From CAVQBP01 sp963782475 (GTDB lineage: Bacteria > Bacteroidota > Ignavibacteria > Ignavibacteriales > Ignavibacteriaceae): a DNA stretch of 64,000 nt. How positions within the stretch are numbered: the first letter of the stretch is position 1; the number at the start of each line of letters is the position of its first letter. Location of the stretch: positions 620,001 to 684,000 of the forward strand of contig CAWAJW010000012.1 in NCBI GenBank assembly GCA_963782475.1, given 5' to 3'. Below are positions 37,135 through 46,205 of the stretch, one piece after another. Made by a program: the position numbers and the translations under genes. The notes under the pieces were generated by a model. That model worked only from the letters and a program-made list of their open reading frames with translations, made no database searches and was not told the origin of the DNA.

Positions 37135-38097
37135 ATGGATCTATCAGTAGTTGTCCCTGTATTCAATGAAGAATTATCGGTTAAACCTTTATATGAAGCA
37201 ATTACTAAAGCATTAAGCAATTTAAATTTAGATTATGAAATTCTATTAGTAGATGACGGTAGTTCAGATAATACTTTTTCAAATGCTTGCAATTTGGCTG
37301 AAAAAGATCCCAGGTTAAAAGTAATAAAATTAAAAAGGAATTACGGGCAAACTATCGGTCTACACGCTGGTTTTCAGAATGCCACAGGGGAAATAATTGT
37401 TACAATGGATGGAGATCTTCAAAATGACCCTGATGATATTGGAAATATGATAGGAAAGATAAATGAAGGAAATGATATTGTTTTGGGATGGCGGCATGAC
37501 AGGCAGGATAAAATAATCTCTAGGAAAATCCCTTCTAAAATTGCAAATAAGCTTATCAGCAAATTAACAGGTGTTCCGGTTAAAGATAATGGGTGTGCCA
37601 TTCGCGCTTATAGATCCGAAGTGATAAAGAAGTTCCCGATGTATTCGGAAATGCATAGACTTTTACCTGTTATGACAGCTCTTTCGGGTGCTAAATTTAC
37701 ACAGATTAAGGTTAAACATCACGCGAGGAAATTCGGTTCATCAAAATACGGTTTATCCCGAATATACAAAGTAATGATTGATATGGTTGCCTTAAAAATA
37801 ATTTTTACCTTTTTCTATTTACCGCTTTATGGTTTTGGTTTGTTTGCTATGATTTTTGGAATGTTTGGCTTCTTGGCCTTTATCTTCGGCCTTTTCCAGA
37901 TGCTGCTGTCTCCGGGTACTTCTTTGGTGACCATTATGGGTACGACGTTATTATTAGGTTCTCTAAGTTTCTTTTTGCTTTTCCTTGGAATTATCAGCGA
38001 CATGATTTATCAAAATGGAGATATTAAAATAGAAAAACTTTTAAAAAATAGAAGAATGAATAAAAAACTTTTTTATTCTTTTAGACGGAGTAATTAA
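37135..38097 (+). CDS. GT2 polyprenyl-phosphate glycosyltransferase
   Basis: 320 aa. LSVVVPVFNEELSV, LLVDDGSSDNTF, KLKRNYGQTIGLHAGFQNA and MDGDLQNDPDDI form a complete GT2 active site with the DxD-type metal site. KHHARKFGSSKYGLSRIYKV is the acceptor loop. Two membrane helices close the protein (about 228-255 and 265-290). It probably makes a polyprenyl-phosphate sugar. Its TAA overlaps the next ATG by one base, so it is translationally coupled to a divergent homologue lacking the metal site. Confidence 0.9.
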   Translation: MDLSVVVPVFNEELSVKPLYEAITKALSNLNLDYEILLVDDGSSDNTFSNACNLAEKDPRLKVIKLKRNYGQTIGLHAGFQNATGEIIVTMDGDLQNDPDDIGNMIGKINEGNDIVLGWRHDRQDKIISRKIPSKIANKLISKLTGVPVKDNGCAIRAYRSEVIKKFPMYSEMHRLLPVMTALSGAKFTQIKVKHHARKFGSSKYGLSRIYKVMIDMVALKIIFTFFYLPLYGFGLFAMIFGMFGFLAFIFGLFQMLLSPGTSLVTIMGTTLLLGSLSFFLLFLGIISDMIYQNGDIKIEKLLKNRRMNKKLFYSFRRSN

Positions 38098-39104
38098 TGG
38101 ATAAAAAAATCGATCTTTCAATTATTGTAGCTCTTTCAGAAAGCAGTAAATATGATGATATACCAGAATTATTTCATGCATATAAGGAAAGCATTGCGTT
38201 AACAGGTTTAAGTTTTGAATTTATCTATGTCACCGATAGGAATTCACAAAATATTTTAAATGAGCTTTTTAAGTTGAAAGAGAATGGAGAAGAAATTGAA
38301 ATTATTGAATTAGCAAAATGGTTTGGTGATGCGGCAGCATTAAATGCTGGCTTTGAGCAAAGTTTCGGGGATATGATATTAACTCTGCCGGGTTATCGCC
38401 AGATTGATGAAAAAGAAATACCGGGATTTATTAAAGCTTTTGAAAATGTCGACATGCTTCTTGCTGTCAGATCCAGGAAAAAAGATAATTTTTTACATCG
38501 TCAGCAAGCGAATTTATTTCATTCATTAATTAAATTTACTCTGGGAATGAATTTTAATGATCTGGGATGCACGGTTAGAATTTTTAGCAGGGACTTGCTT
38601 GATAAAATATATATTTACGGAGATCAGCACCGTTTCCTCCCTCTCCTTGCCAGCAGGTCAGGGTTTAAGATTAAAGAATATGCTGTGGCACAATACTATA
38701 CCGATATACCTAAAAGAGTATATTCAGTTACACATTATACTGATAGGATAGTAAATTTTATTTCTATATTCTTTTTAATAAAATTTACAAAAAAACCCCT
38801 CCGGTTTTTCGGCTTTCCCGGTATGCTTATTTTTGCGGCAGGTTTACTTTTAGCTTTATTCTTATTCATTCAAAGAACCTTCTTAGGAGTAGCTTTGGCT
38901 GACCGTCCTTTAGTTCTTGTAAGTATACTGCTGATTGTATTTGGAATCCAGCTCTTTGCAATCGGTTTGGTTGCTGAAATAATTATCTTTACTCATTCCA
39001 AGGAATCGAAAGAATATATTATTGAGGAAATTTATCATTCTGGTGAAAAAAATATTTTTGTTAAAGAAGAGAGAAAAGAGATTAAAGAGAGTATTAAAAG
39101 TTAG
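38097..39104 (+). CDS. Divergent GT2-like protein lacking the DxD site (possible pseudo-glycosyltransferase)
   Basis: 335 aa, aligned along its length with the preceding GT2: LSIIVALSESSK, FEFIYVTDRNSQN, AKWFGDAAALNAGFEQSFGD, then two C-terminal helices. At the metal-binding position it reads ILTLPGYRQIDEKEI instead of DGDLQNDPDD, and the nucleotide-binding DDGS is YVTDRNS. Both aspartate motifs are therefore gone while the fold and the anchor are kept. It is coupled to the active GT2 by an overlapping start/stop. A regulatory or scaffold subunit of a GT2 pair is a reasonable inference; loss of function is the alternative. Confidence 0.75.
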   Translation: MDKKIDLSIIVALSESSKYDDIPELFHAYKESIALTGLSFEFIYVTDRNSQNILNELFKLKENGEEIEIIELAKWFGDAAALNAGFEQSFGDMILTLPGYRQIDEKEIPGFIKAFENVDMLLAVRSRKKDNFLHRQQANLFHSLIKFTLGMNFNDLGCTVRIFSRDLLDKIYIYGDQHRFLPLLASRSGFKIKEYAVAQYYTDIPKRVYSVTHYTDRIVNFISIFFLIKFTKKPLRFFGFPGMLIFAAGLLLALFLFIQRTFLGVALADRPLVLVSILLIVFGIQLFAIGLVAEIIIFTHSKESKEYIIEEIYHSGEKNIFVKEERKEIKESIKS

Positions 39105-39151
39105 ATTTGGCTGGATGATAAAATTTTTAAAAAAAATGAGTTTGATAATAA

Positions 39152-39520
39152 TTACTTTAAAACCTCTTTTATTTTTTCCTTCAGTTCTGATTCTTCAAAA
39201 GGCTTAACAAGAAAAGTTGATGATTCGGTTATTTTGGACCGGAGTAATATTTCCTTTGCATATGCGGTTATATAGATTATTGGAGTTTTATATTTTTCCG
39301 ATATAATAACTCCTGTTTCAATGCCGTCAAGATCGCCTTCCAATAAAATGTCCATAATTACTAAATTAGGTTTGTTTTTTGCCATTAGGTTTAAAGCTTC
39401 TTCCCCTGAACTTACCGTTGAAAGAACATGGTAACCGAATTTTGAAATAGTTCTCTGCAAATCCATTGCTATCACTTTTTCATCTTCTACAATAAGTATT
39501 TGCCTTTGTTCATCCATCAT
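39152..39520 (-). CDS. Stand-alone response regulator receiver domain
   Basis: 122 aa, one CheY-type domain with no output module. Acidic pair VEDEKV (12-14), phospho-acceptor Asp57 in VIMDILLEG, the ITAYAKE Thr/Ser switch and the LVKPFEESEL lysine are all present. The GDLDGIETG insert is typical of receivers paired with PAS-histidine kinases. No kinase gene is near, so it is an orphan here. Convergent with the glycan operon, 47 nt away. Confidence 0.9.
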   Translation of the reverse strand: MMDEQRQILIVEDEKVIAMDLQRTISKFGYHVLSTVSSGEEALNLMAKNKPNLVIMDILLEGDLDGIETGVIISEKYKTPIIYITAYAKEILLRSKITESSTFLVKPFEESELKEKIKEVLK

Positions 39521-39672
39521 GTTTTCCTGGTATAAAAATTAAATGATGGCACTTTAAGATTTAATGATTAGTAACACAAGCTTTTATAGAATATCTTATT
39601 TGTGTTGTTTGGCAGTATAGTAAATAGTAAATTAAAACCGGTTGGAAGAAAAATCTATCGTTATGGTTTGGA

Positions 39673-40098
39673 ATGAGACTGATTAATAATAAAATTTTAA
39701 ATTCTCTTGACAGTATAATTAATATAAACCTTGAGGTACAGTCGGGATATAAGATTGCAGCTGAAAATGTTAATGATAAAAATCTAAAGGAAATATTTGT
39801 TATTTATATTCATAAAATTTCCGAATACATAAATGAGCTCAAGAGATTAGAAAAGGAGTTATCCGGAAGTAAAAGAATTAATAAGCATCCTAAAAAAGAT
39901 TATTCTTTTCCGTTAATTGATGCCGATGAAATTTCAATTTTACGAAAATGTGAAAAGCTGGAGGAAAAATCGATTAAGGAATATGAAGTTGTTCTCAATG
40001 AAGATGTTCCCGCTAATATTAAAGATATATTTTTAAAGCAATATAACGCGCTAAAAGAAACCAGGCTTCACATGAGATCTTTGGAAGATCAATATTAA
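39673..40098 (+). CDS. DUF2383/PA2169-like four-helix-bundle protein
   Basis: 141 aa, highly charged and predicted all helical. The pattern LNSLDSIININLEVQSGYKIAAEN...LKEIFVIYIHKISEYINELKRLEKEL resembles the PA2169/DUF2383 ferritin-like family, which is often stress-related. There is no signal peptide. Function of the family is not well known. Single gene, followed by a hairpin and convergent with cysK. Similarity is judged by pattern only. Confidence 0.6.
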   Translation: MRLINNKILNSLDSIININLEVQSGYKIAAENVNDKNLKEIFVIYIHKISEYINELKRLEKELSGSKRINKHPKKDYSFPLIDADEISILRKCEKLEEKSIKEYEVVLNEDVPANIKDIFLKQYNALKETRLHMRSLEDQY

Positions 40099-40101
40099 TA
40101 T

Positions 40102-40130
40102 AGAGGCTGATATATTATATTACAGCCTCT
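40102..40130. terminator. Hairpin between convergent genes (possible terminator)
   Basis: AGAGGCTG (40102-40109) pairs with CAGCCTCT (40123-40130) around a 13-base AT loop, right between two convergent stops. There is an A-run on the plus side rather than a T-run, so termination strength is uncertain in either direction. Confidence 0.45.
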
Positions 40131-40144
40131 AAAAAAGTGATTTT

Positions 40145-41056
40145 TTAAAATAAACCTTCGATAGAAAGGTATCGTTCGCCGGTATCATAGCAGAAAGTTA
40201 AAACTTTTTCTCCTTCAGAAATATCCGGCAGCTTTTTAGCTACAGCTGCAAGGGCAGCTCCGGATGAAATTCCCACAAAAATCCCTTCTTCTTTTGCAGC
40301 TCTTTTTGCATATTCAAATGCTTCTTCTTTAGTTACCTGGATTGTTCCGTCAAGCAATTCTGTTTTTAAAATATTTGGAATAAAACCGGCACCCAGCCCC
40401 TGGAGCGGATGAGGGCCCGGCTGTCCGCCGCTTATTACAGGTGATTGTGATGGTTCAACAGCAAATACTTTTATTTCCGGAAATTTTTCTTTAAGTACTT
40501 CAGCTACCCCTGTAATATGCCCGCCGGTACCAACCCCGGTAATTAAATAGTCAAAACCTTCAGGAAAATCCTTAACAATTTCGTTCGCTGTAAAATCCCT
40601 ATGAGCTTTTGTATTGGCCGGATTATCAAACTGCATCGGCATCCATGCATTTTTGTTTTTTTCAACTATTTCTTTTGCTTTATCAATTGCCCCTTTCATC
40701 CCTTTTTCTTTTGGGGTTAATTCAAATTGAGCACCATACGCCGCCATAATTTTTCTTCTTTCGATCGACATAGATTCCGGCATCACAAGAATAAGCTTAT
40801 ATTTTTTAACCGCGGCTACAATTGCCAAACCAATTCCCGTATTCCCGGATGTAGGTTCGACAATAACACTATCTTTATTTAATATCCCCTTCGCTTCGGC
40901 GTCTTCTATCATTGATAAACCGATTCGATCTTTAATGCTGGCACCCGGATTAGAGCGTTCGAGTTTCATCCATACTTCTACATTTTTCCTGAATAAATTA
41001 TTTATTTTAACATGAGGTGTATTGCCGATAGTTTCAAGGATATTTTTTGCTTTCAT
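40145..41056 (-). CDS. cysK: Cysteine synthase (O-acetylserine sulfhydrylase)
   Basis: 303 aa, fold type II PLP enzyme. Lys42 in NPGASIKDR forms the Schiff base; PTSGNTG (68-74) binds the substrate carboxylate; GVGTGGHITG is the phosphate loop. It makes cysteine from O-acetylserine and sulfide in the cytosol. The gene lies 24 nt downstream of the serine acetyltransferase gene on the same strand, so both steps of cysteine synthesis are co-expressed. CysK and CysE often form a complex, although this CysE tail ends DEPINFII; the terminal Ile fits CysK docking. Confidence 0.95.
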   Translation of the reverse strand: MKAKNILETIGNTPHVKINNLFRKNVEVWMKLERSNPGASIKDRIGLSMIEDAEAKGILNKDSVIVEPTSGNTGIGLAIVAAVKKYKLILVMPESMSIERRKIMAAYGAQFELTPKEKGMKGAIDKAKEIVEKNKNAWMPMQFDNPANTKAHRDFTANEIVKDFPEGFDYLITGVGTGGHITGVAEVLKEKFPEIKVFAVEPSQSPVISGGQPGPHPLQGLGAGFIPNILKTELLDGTIQVTKEEAFEYAKRAAKEEGIFVGISSGAALAAVAKKLPDISEGEKVLTFCYDTGERYLSIEGLF

Positions 41057-41080
41057 ATGTTCTCCTTTTTTTATAAATAG

Positions 41081-41941
41081 TTAAATGATAAAGTTTATAG
41101 GTTCATCGTTCATTTTTGAATTGCCAAACTTTATTTCACTTTTATGATAAACTATGGAATATGGCCGGACACTGGAAGTTAACCATACATTGCCGCCGAT
41201 TATACTATTATGACCAATTACAGTTTCACCTCCTAAAATAGTTGCTCCAGAATAAATAACTGTATTATCTTCAATTGTTGGATGCCGTTTGGAATTAGAT
41301 AAATTTTTATTTACGCTTACAGCTCCCAGAGTTACACCTTGATATAATTTGACATTATTCCCGATTTCTGTAGTTTCTCCTATAACAATACCGGTTCCAT
41401 GATCTATAAAAAAAGAGCTGCCGATTTTCGCTCCAGGATGAATATCAATTCCTGTTAACCGGTGTGCATATTCTGTTAGTACGCGGGGAAAATATGGAAT
41501 TTTTAAATTATAAAACTCATGGGCTATGCGGTATACCGAAATTGCGAAGAAACCGGGATATGTTAATATTACTTCATCTACATTTGTAGCCGCGGGATCT
41601 CCTTTAAATATAGCTTGAGCATCCATCATTAATCTCTCATGAATTTCCGGGATTTTAGTAAAAAAAGTTTCAGCATATTCCCTTGCAGATATTTTACCAG
41701 GATTTTGTAGCGGCTCTATTATTTTACATAAATTTCTCTCAAGTTTATCTATTTCTCTTTCAACTTCTTCCGGTGAATTAAAATGCTTTTTAGAAAAATG
41801 GGGGAAAAGAAGTTCTAATAATTCATCAACAAATTTTTGAACCAGGTTTCGATCAGGTAAAAGGCACGAAGGTTCTTTTCGTAAATGAAATAGTTTCTCC
41901 GCGAATATGCTTATTTTTGTTTTTTCCATTGTAGATAACAT
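41081..41941 (-). CDS. cysE: Serine O-acetyltransferase (EpsC-like)
   Basis: 286 aa. N-terminal helical part, then LbH repeats: YPGFFAISVYRIAHEFYNL, IDIHPGAKIGSSFFIDHGTG with the catalytic Asp-His pair, VIGETTEIGNNVKLYQGVTLG, and the C-terminal IGGNVWLTSSVRPYSIVYHK. It makes O-acetylserine from serine and acetyl-CoA for the next enzyme, CysK. It is longer at the N-terminus than E. coli CysE, as in the EpsC-like form of FCB bacteria. MLSTMEKTKI offers two nearby starts; the first is kept. Confidence 0.93.
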   Translation of the reverse strand: MLSTMEKTKISIFAEKLFHLRKEPSCLLPDRNLVQKFVDELLELLFPHFSKKHFNSPEEVEREIDKLERNLCKIIEPLQNPGKISAREYAETFFTKIPEIHERLMMDAQAIFKGDPAATNVDEVILTYPGFFAISVYRIAHEFYNLKIPYFPRVLTEYAHRLTGIDIHPGAKIGSSFFIDHGTGIVIGETTEIGNNVKLYQGVTLGAVSVNKNLSNSKRHPTIEDNTVIYSGATILGGETVIGHNSIIGGNVWLTSSVRPYSIVYHKSEIKFGNSKMNDEPINFII

Positions 41942-42047
41942 AAGTATTCTTTCAAATTATAAGATCTTAATGTAATTTATAAAACAATAATTTGAAAATT
42001 TTTTTTGGTTTATTAATTTAATATAAGTAATTATTACAAAGTACGTT

Positions 42048-42890
42048 ATGATTGCCTACATAAATGGAAAATTTGTTGAAGAAAATAATATAAAAATATC
42101 TCCTTTTGACCGGGGATTTATGTTTGCCGATGGTGTTTATGAAGTTATGCGGATGTATAATGGAAAAATCTTTAAAATGGATGAACACTTAAAACGCTTA
42201 AATTATAGCCTGAAAGAAGTGCAGATTAACAATTTTAAAGTTGACAGTGTTCGGGAGATTGTTGACAATTTAATTTCCAGGAACAGCATCCAAAACAATT
42301 TCAATATTTATATACAGGTAACCCGCGGAGAATCTTTCCCCAGAATGCATGCATTCCCTTCGAATGAAACCAAGCCCACTGTGTATATTTCTTTATATCC
42401 ATTAATATTTGCTCAAGAAGAAATAAAAAACGGAATTAAAGTTCTACTGAAAAAAGATATAAGATGGACCAGGTGCGATATAAAATCCATATCTCTTCTC
42501 CCTTCAATTTTAGCTCATCAATCGGCAAGGGAAGGGGGAGCATCAGAGGCAGTTTTTGTCAGGGATGGATTGATAACCGAAGGTTCTCATACAAATTTTT
42601 TCGCAGTTAAAAATAATATTATATATACTCCTCCTCTATCGAATCTTATTCTTGCGGGAATAACAAGGAATATAATAATTGAAGTTTGTAAAAATAATTC
42701 TTTTGAAATAAAAGAATCCAAAATTGAAGAAAAAGAACTTAAAAAATTTACTGAATTTTTTATAACCGGAACTACAACGGAAGTTAAACCTGTTATTCAA
42801 ATAGATAACTGGATAATAAATAAAGGGAAACCCGGCAGGATGACAAAGAAGATTCAAGATCTATTTTATAAATATATTTCCAGTTATTGA
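42048..42890 (+). CDS. Class IV aminotransferase (D-amino acid transaminase-like)
   Basis: 280 aa, standard length for the family. FDRGFMFADGVYEVMRMYNG near residues 20-39 and the Schiff-base Lys in RWTRCDIKSISLLPSI (near 145) are Dat/IlvE class markers, and EAVFVRDGLITEGSHTNFF is the PLP phosphate site. RCDIKS and the EVMR start favour D-alanine aminotransferase over branched-chain transaminase. The product, D-glutamate or D-alanine, would feed the cell wall. Divergent from cysE with about 100 bases between. Confidence 0.85.
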   Translation: MIAYINGKFVEENNIKISPFDRGFMFADGVYEVMRMYNGKIFKMDEHLKRLNYSLKEVQINNFKVDSVREIVDNLISRNSIQNNFNIYIQVTRGESFPRMHAFPSNETKPTVYISLYPLIFAQEEIKNGIKVLLKKDIRWTRCDIKSISLLPSILAHQSAREGGASEAVFVRDGLITEGSHTNFFAVKNNIIYTPPLSNLILAGITRNIIIEVCKNNSFEIKESKIEEKELKKFTEFFITGTTTEVKPVIQIDNWIINKGKPGRMTKKIQDLFYKYISSY

Positions 42891-42959
42891 TATTTGGGCA
42901 AAGCATGCAGTGAGTCTCACATATGTTTAATAAATTAATATCCAATTTTAGAGGATGAA

Positions 42960-44432
42960 ATGAAATTATTTATTCAATTATCATTAGTCGTTTTTTTATC
43001 TATGAAGATAATAGCAGACCCCAAAGTTAATTTTAATAATTATTTCATCAATAAGACTATGCGGATAGACTATTTTCATATTGGTGATGCAAAGAATGAA
43101 ATATTTACTATTGATAAAATTTACCAATATGGAATATGGGCAGGCAGTATCAAAAATCTAATTGATAATTTTAATAATGGAAAGTATTATTATAAAATTT
43201 TTGATTTTACATCAGGGAAGTTAATATTCTCTAAGGGATTTAATTCATATTTCGGCGAATATCAAACAAGCTCTGAAGCAGATCACGGGATTAAAAGGAC
43301 CTATAGTGAATCTGCAATAATTCCTTACCCTAAAAATAAAATCAGATTTGTGATTGAAAGAAGAAAAATAGATAATCAGCTTGAAAAATTTTTTGAAACC
43401 GAAATTGATCCGGACAGCATCGGTATAATTAAAGAGTCTGTTAGTGATAACTCTATTAAAGTTTATAAAAGTGTTATCAATGGTGATCCTCATTCTAAAG
43501 TTGATGTGGTAATATTAAGTGAAGGTTATACACGGGATGAAGAAGCTAAATTTAAATCGGACCTTGATAGATTTACAAAAATTTTTTTTAACCAGGAACC
43601 GTATAAATCCTATAAAAATAATTTCAATTTGTATGGAGTATTTAAAGCATCCGAAGAAAGCGGATCCGATGAACCGCGGGCAGGTATATATAAGAACACT
43701 GCCTTAAATTCAACTTTTAACTCACTGGGATCTGAGAGATATCTTTTAACTGAAGACAATAAAACAATGAGAGATATGGCTGCTCATGTTCCTTATGATG
43801 CAATTTATATAATGGTCAATCACAAAAGATACGGAGGAGGAGGTATTTATAATTTCTTTTGTACTTTCATTTCAGATAATCAATGGAGCCCTTATATATT
43901 TTTGCATGAGTTTGGTCATTCTTTTGCAGGTCTTGCTGATGAATACTATACTTCTGATGTTGCTTATAATGATTTTTATCCCAAAGGGATTGAACCGGTC
44001 GAACCGAATATAACTGCATTGCTAAACCCGCCTAAAGTAAAATGGGAAAATTTAATTACTCCGGGAATTCAAATCCCGACTCCTTGGGAAAAGAATGAAT
44101 ATGATAGTGTCGATTTAAAGTGGCAATCGCAAAGGAGAGAGCTGAATGATCAGATTGCAGAGCTTAAAAAGAATAGAGCACCTCAGGATCAAATAAAGAA
44201 AGCCGAGGAAGAATATAATCAAAAAGATAAAGAACATGCGGATTGGATCGATAATTATCTATCTAAAAGTAAATATGCCGGTAAAGTTGGAGCATTTGAA
44301 GGAGCCGGCTATGCTTCAAAAGGTTTATACAGACCTATGATGGACTGCATTATGTTTTCCAAAGGTGCCAAACCATTTTGTAAAGTCTGTGAAGAAGCAA
44401 TAATTAAAGTCATTAAATTTTATTCGGAGTAA
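42960..44432 (+). CDS. Secreted M64-type metallopeptidase
   Basis: 490 aa. A signal peptide covers about 1-20 (FIQLSLVVFLSMKIIA). The zinc site is LHEFGHSFAGLADEYY: HEFGH at 316-320 and the ADEY that supplies later ligands at 326-329, the arrangement of the M64 IgA-peptidase family. The VDVVILSEGYTRDEEAKFKS start of the catalytic domain (about 181-200) and the N-terminal beta domain (about 25-165) also fit. A lysine-rich coiled region (about 390-430) interrupts the C-terminal part. It degrades proteins outside the cytoplasm; natural target unknown. Confidence 0.88.
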   Translation: MKLFIQLSLVVFLSMKIIADPKVNFNNYFINKTMRIDYFHIGDAKNEIFTIDKIYQYGIWAGSIKNLIDNFNNGKYYYKIFDFTSGKLIFSKGFNSYFGEYQTSSEADHGIKRTYSESAIIPYPKNKIRFVIERRKIDNQLEKFFETEIDPDSIGIIKESVSDNSIKVYKSVINGDPHSKVDVVILSEGYTRDEEAKFKSDLDRFTKIFFNQEPYKSYKNNFNLYGVFKASEESGSDEPRAGIYKNTALNSTFNSLGSERYLLTEDNKTMRDMAAHVPYDAIYIMVNHKRYGGGGIYNFFCTFISDNQWSPYIFLHEFGHSFAGLADEYYTSDVAYNDFYPKGIEPVEPNITALLNPPKVKWENLITPGIQIPTPWEKNEYDSVDLKWQSQRRELNDQIAELKKNRAPQDQIKKAEEEYNQKDKEHADWIDNYLSKSKYAGKVGAFEGAGYASKGLYRPMMDCIMFSKGAKPFCKVCEEAIIKVIKFYSE

Positions 44433-44465
44433 AAAATTGGGGGCGGAAAAAATGATTCCACCCCT
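44431..44465 (-). terminator. Rho-independent terminator for the TPR lipoprotein gene
   Basis: GGGG (44440-44443) and GGAA (44445-44448) pair with TTCC (44456-44459) and CCCC (44461-44464), with one C/A mismatch. Read on the minus strand, the stem ends in CCCCC followed by AATTTTTT, a usable T-run just past the stop of the minus-strand gene. On the plus strand no T-run follows. Confidence 0.7.
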
Positions 44466-44474
44466 AAATTATTC

Positions 44475-45947
44475 TTATAATTTTTTCATCATTTTTTTAG
44501 CATTATATAAAGCAAATCCGGAATTTAAAGTCGGAAGAGGATTAAAGTTTATAACCTTTTCTAAATATTCTTTAGCTTTTTCTTTATCACCCTTCATTTT
44601 ATAAGCAAGAGCCATCCAATAAAAGTTATATGAGTTCTGCTGATTTGCCTGAGAGAGTTCTGACAAGCAATCATCCGCTTTCTTTTGAGCTAGGGCAATG
44701 CTTCCATTTAATTGATGTGCTAACCGGATCTGATTAATGTTATTAATTGCTTTAACTCCCTTCATAAATTCATCTGCTTTTAAAGAAGCAGTTTTAAAAT
44801 CTTTTTGCTGCAGGGCAACCGTTCCTTCATTATAAAGTAAACCGAGCTTTACATTATCTTTAAGCTGCTGGGATGAAGAAGATTTGTTAAAAACATCTAC
44901 AGCTTGTTGAAAACTATTAAGAGCGTCTTTGCTCTTTCCCATTTCTGTAAGTATCGTTCCTTTATTATTTAAATCAAATGACATATTTGCGAAATCTTTT
45001 TCCATTTCAGCAATATCATAATTCTTTTGAATTTCATTTAAAGCCATGTCAGGTTTACCTTCATCAATGTATATTACAGCCATTGCAAAGTTTGCTGCTC
45101 TCTTTTCCCCGTCATTTCTTGCTGTTTCATATAATTTATTGATCTGTGCTTTTGATGAGTCGTAATTACCTTTATACATTTCATCTGCTGCAATACCGAG
45201 CATCGAGGAAACAAAGTGGGGATTATAAGTTAAGGCTTTTTGATAATTCTCAATTGACTGATCATATTTGCCTTCTTTCAATAAAAGTTCTGCATAAGAA
45301 TCATACGGGTTGGGATCATTCGGAATTAATTCAATATATTTTTTAAAGGCTTTTTCAGCTGCATCATAATTCATTAATTGCTTGTTGGAATATCCAAGCA
45401 TATTGTAGGCAGGGGAAAAGTTTGAATCTATTTCAGTAGCCTTACTAAATTCATTTAAAGCATCCTGGTAATCCAGCTGACCAAAATAAAAATTTCCTAA
45501 TAATGTATGTGCTCTTTGATCTTTTGGATAAAGGGCAACAAGTTTTTCATAATATTCCTTTTGTTTCATGGGATTGGCATTTACACCTGCTTCAAATCCT
45601 AAAATTTGCAGTTTCTCACCTTCGGGTACTTTATCAGCAAGAGAAACTGCCTTATTTAAATCAGCAAAAAATTCTCTTGTTGTTGGCTGGTTAACTGCAC
45701 GGTTAAGGTAAGCTAATGCAAAATTGGAATCAGCATTAATAGCATTTGTGTAGTATTGAAGTGATTCCTGCCCCTGGAGTGTTTCCGCTAGGCTTCGCCC
45801 TTTTAAATATTGGTCTTTTGCTTCATTTGATGATGTTGTAATTGGCATTTTATCATCATCTTTTTTCTGAGTTGTACATCCCCAAAATGAAAAAAGAACT
45901 AAAGAAAAGAAAACAGAAAATAGAAATTCTTTTTGAATTTTACTCAT
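44475..45947 (-). CDS. TPR-repeat lipoprotein
   Basis: 490 aa. A lipoprotein signal peptide ends at SFWGC, so Cys24 is the likely lipidated residue. The rest is a run of about ten tetratricopeptide repeats, for example AYLNRAVNQP, AHTLLGNFYFGQLDYQDALN, AYNMLGYSNKQLMNYDAAEK and NPYDSYAELLLKEGKYDQSI. It is a protein-protein scaffold, probably facing the periplasm from one of the membranes. Single gene with its own terminator. No partner is visible. Confidence 0.85.
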   Translation of the reverse strand: MSKIQKEFLFSVFFSLVLFSFWGCTTQKKDDDKMPITTSSNEAKDQYLKGRSLAETLQGQESLQYYTNAINADSNFALAYLNRAVNQPTTREFFADLNKAVSLADKVPEGEKLQILGFEAGVNANPMKQKEYYEKLVALYPKDQRAHTLLGNFYFGQLDYQDALNEFSKATEIDSNFSPAYNMLGYSNKQLMNYDAAEKAFKKYIELIPNDPNPYDSYAELLLKEGKYDQSIENYQKALTYNPHFVSSMLGIAADEMYKGNYDSSKAQINKLYETARNDGEKRAANFAMAVIYIDEGKPDMALNEIQKNYDIAEMEKDFANMSFDLNNKGTILTEMGKSKDALNSFQQAVDVFNKSSSSQQLKDNVKLGLLYNEGTVALQQKDFKTASLKADEFMKGVKAINNINQIRLAHQLNGSIALAQKKADDCLSELSQANQQNSYNFYWMALAYKMKGDKEKAKEYLEKVINFNPLPTLNSGFALYNAKKMMKKL

Positions 45948-46205
45948 GATGCGCCCTCATATTGTTTATTGAAGAGAAGAAAAACAAGATTAAACTATAA
46001 TCCTGCTTTTTAATTTAGTTAAGAACAAAATCTGGATTGAGAAAATGATAGAAAAATATTCAGGAAAATTTATAAAAAGTTATGAATAATGTTTGAAAGT
46101 ATCAAGTTCGAAGTTGCATTATTTCTTAATTGTTAAGTCTGTAGATTGGTTTATTGCATGGACATGACAAAGTCCCTGCAATTTTTTACAAACAGTTTTT
46201 ATTAA

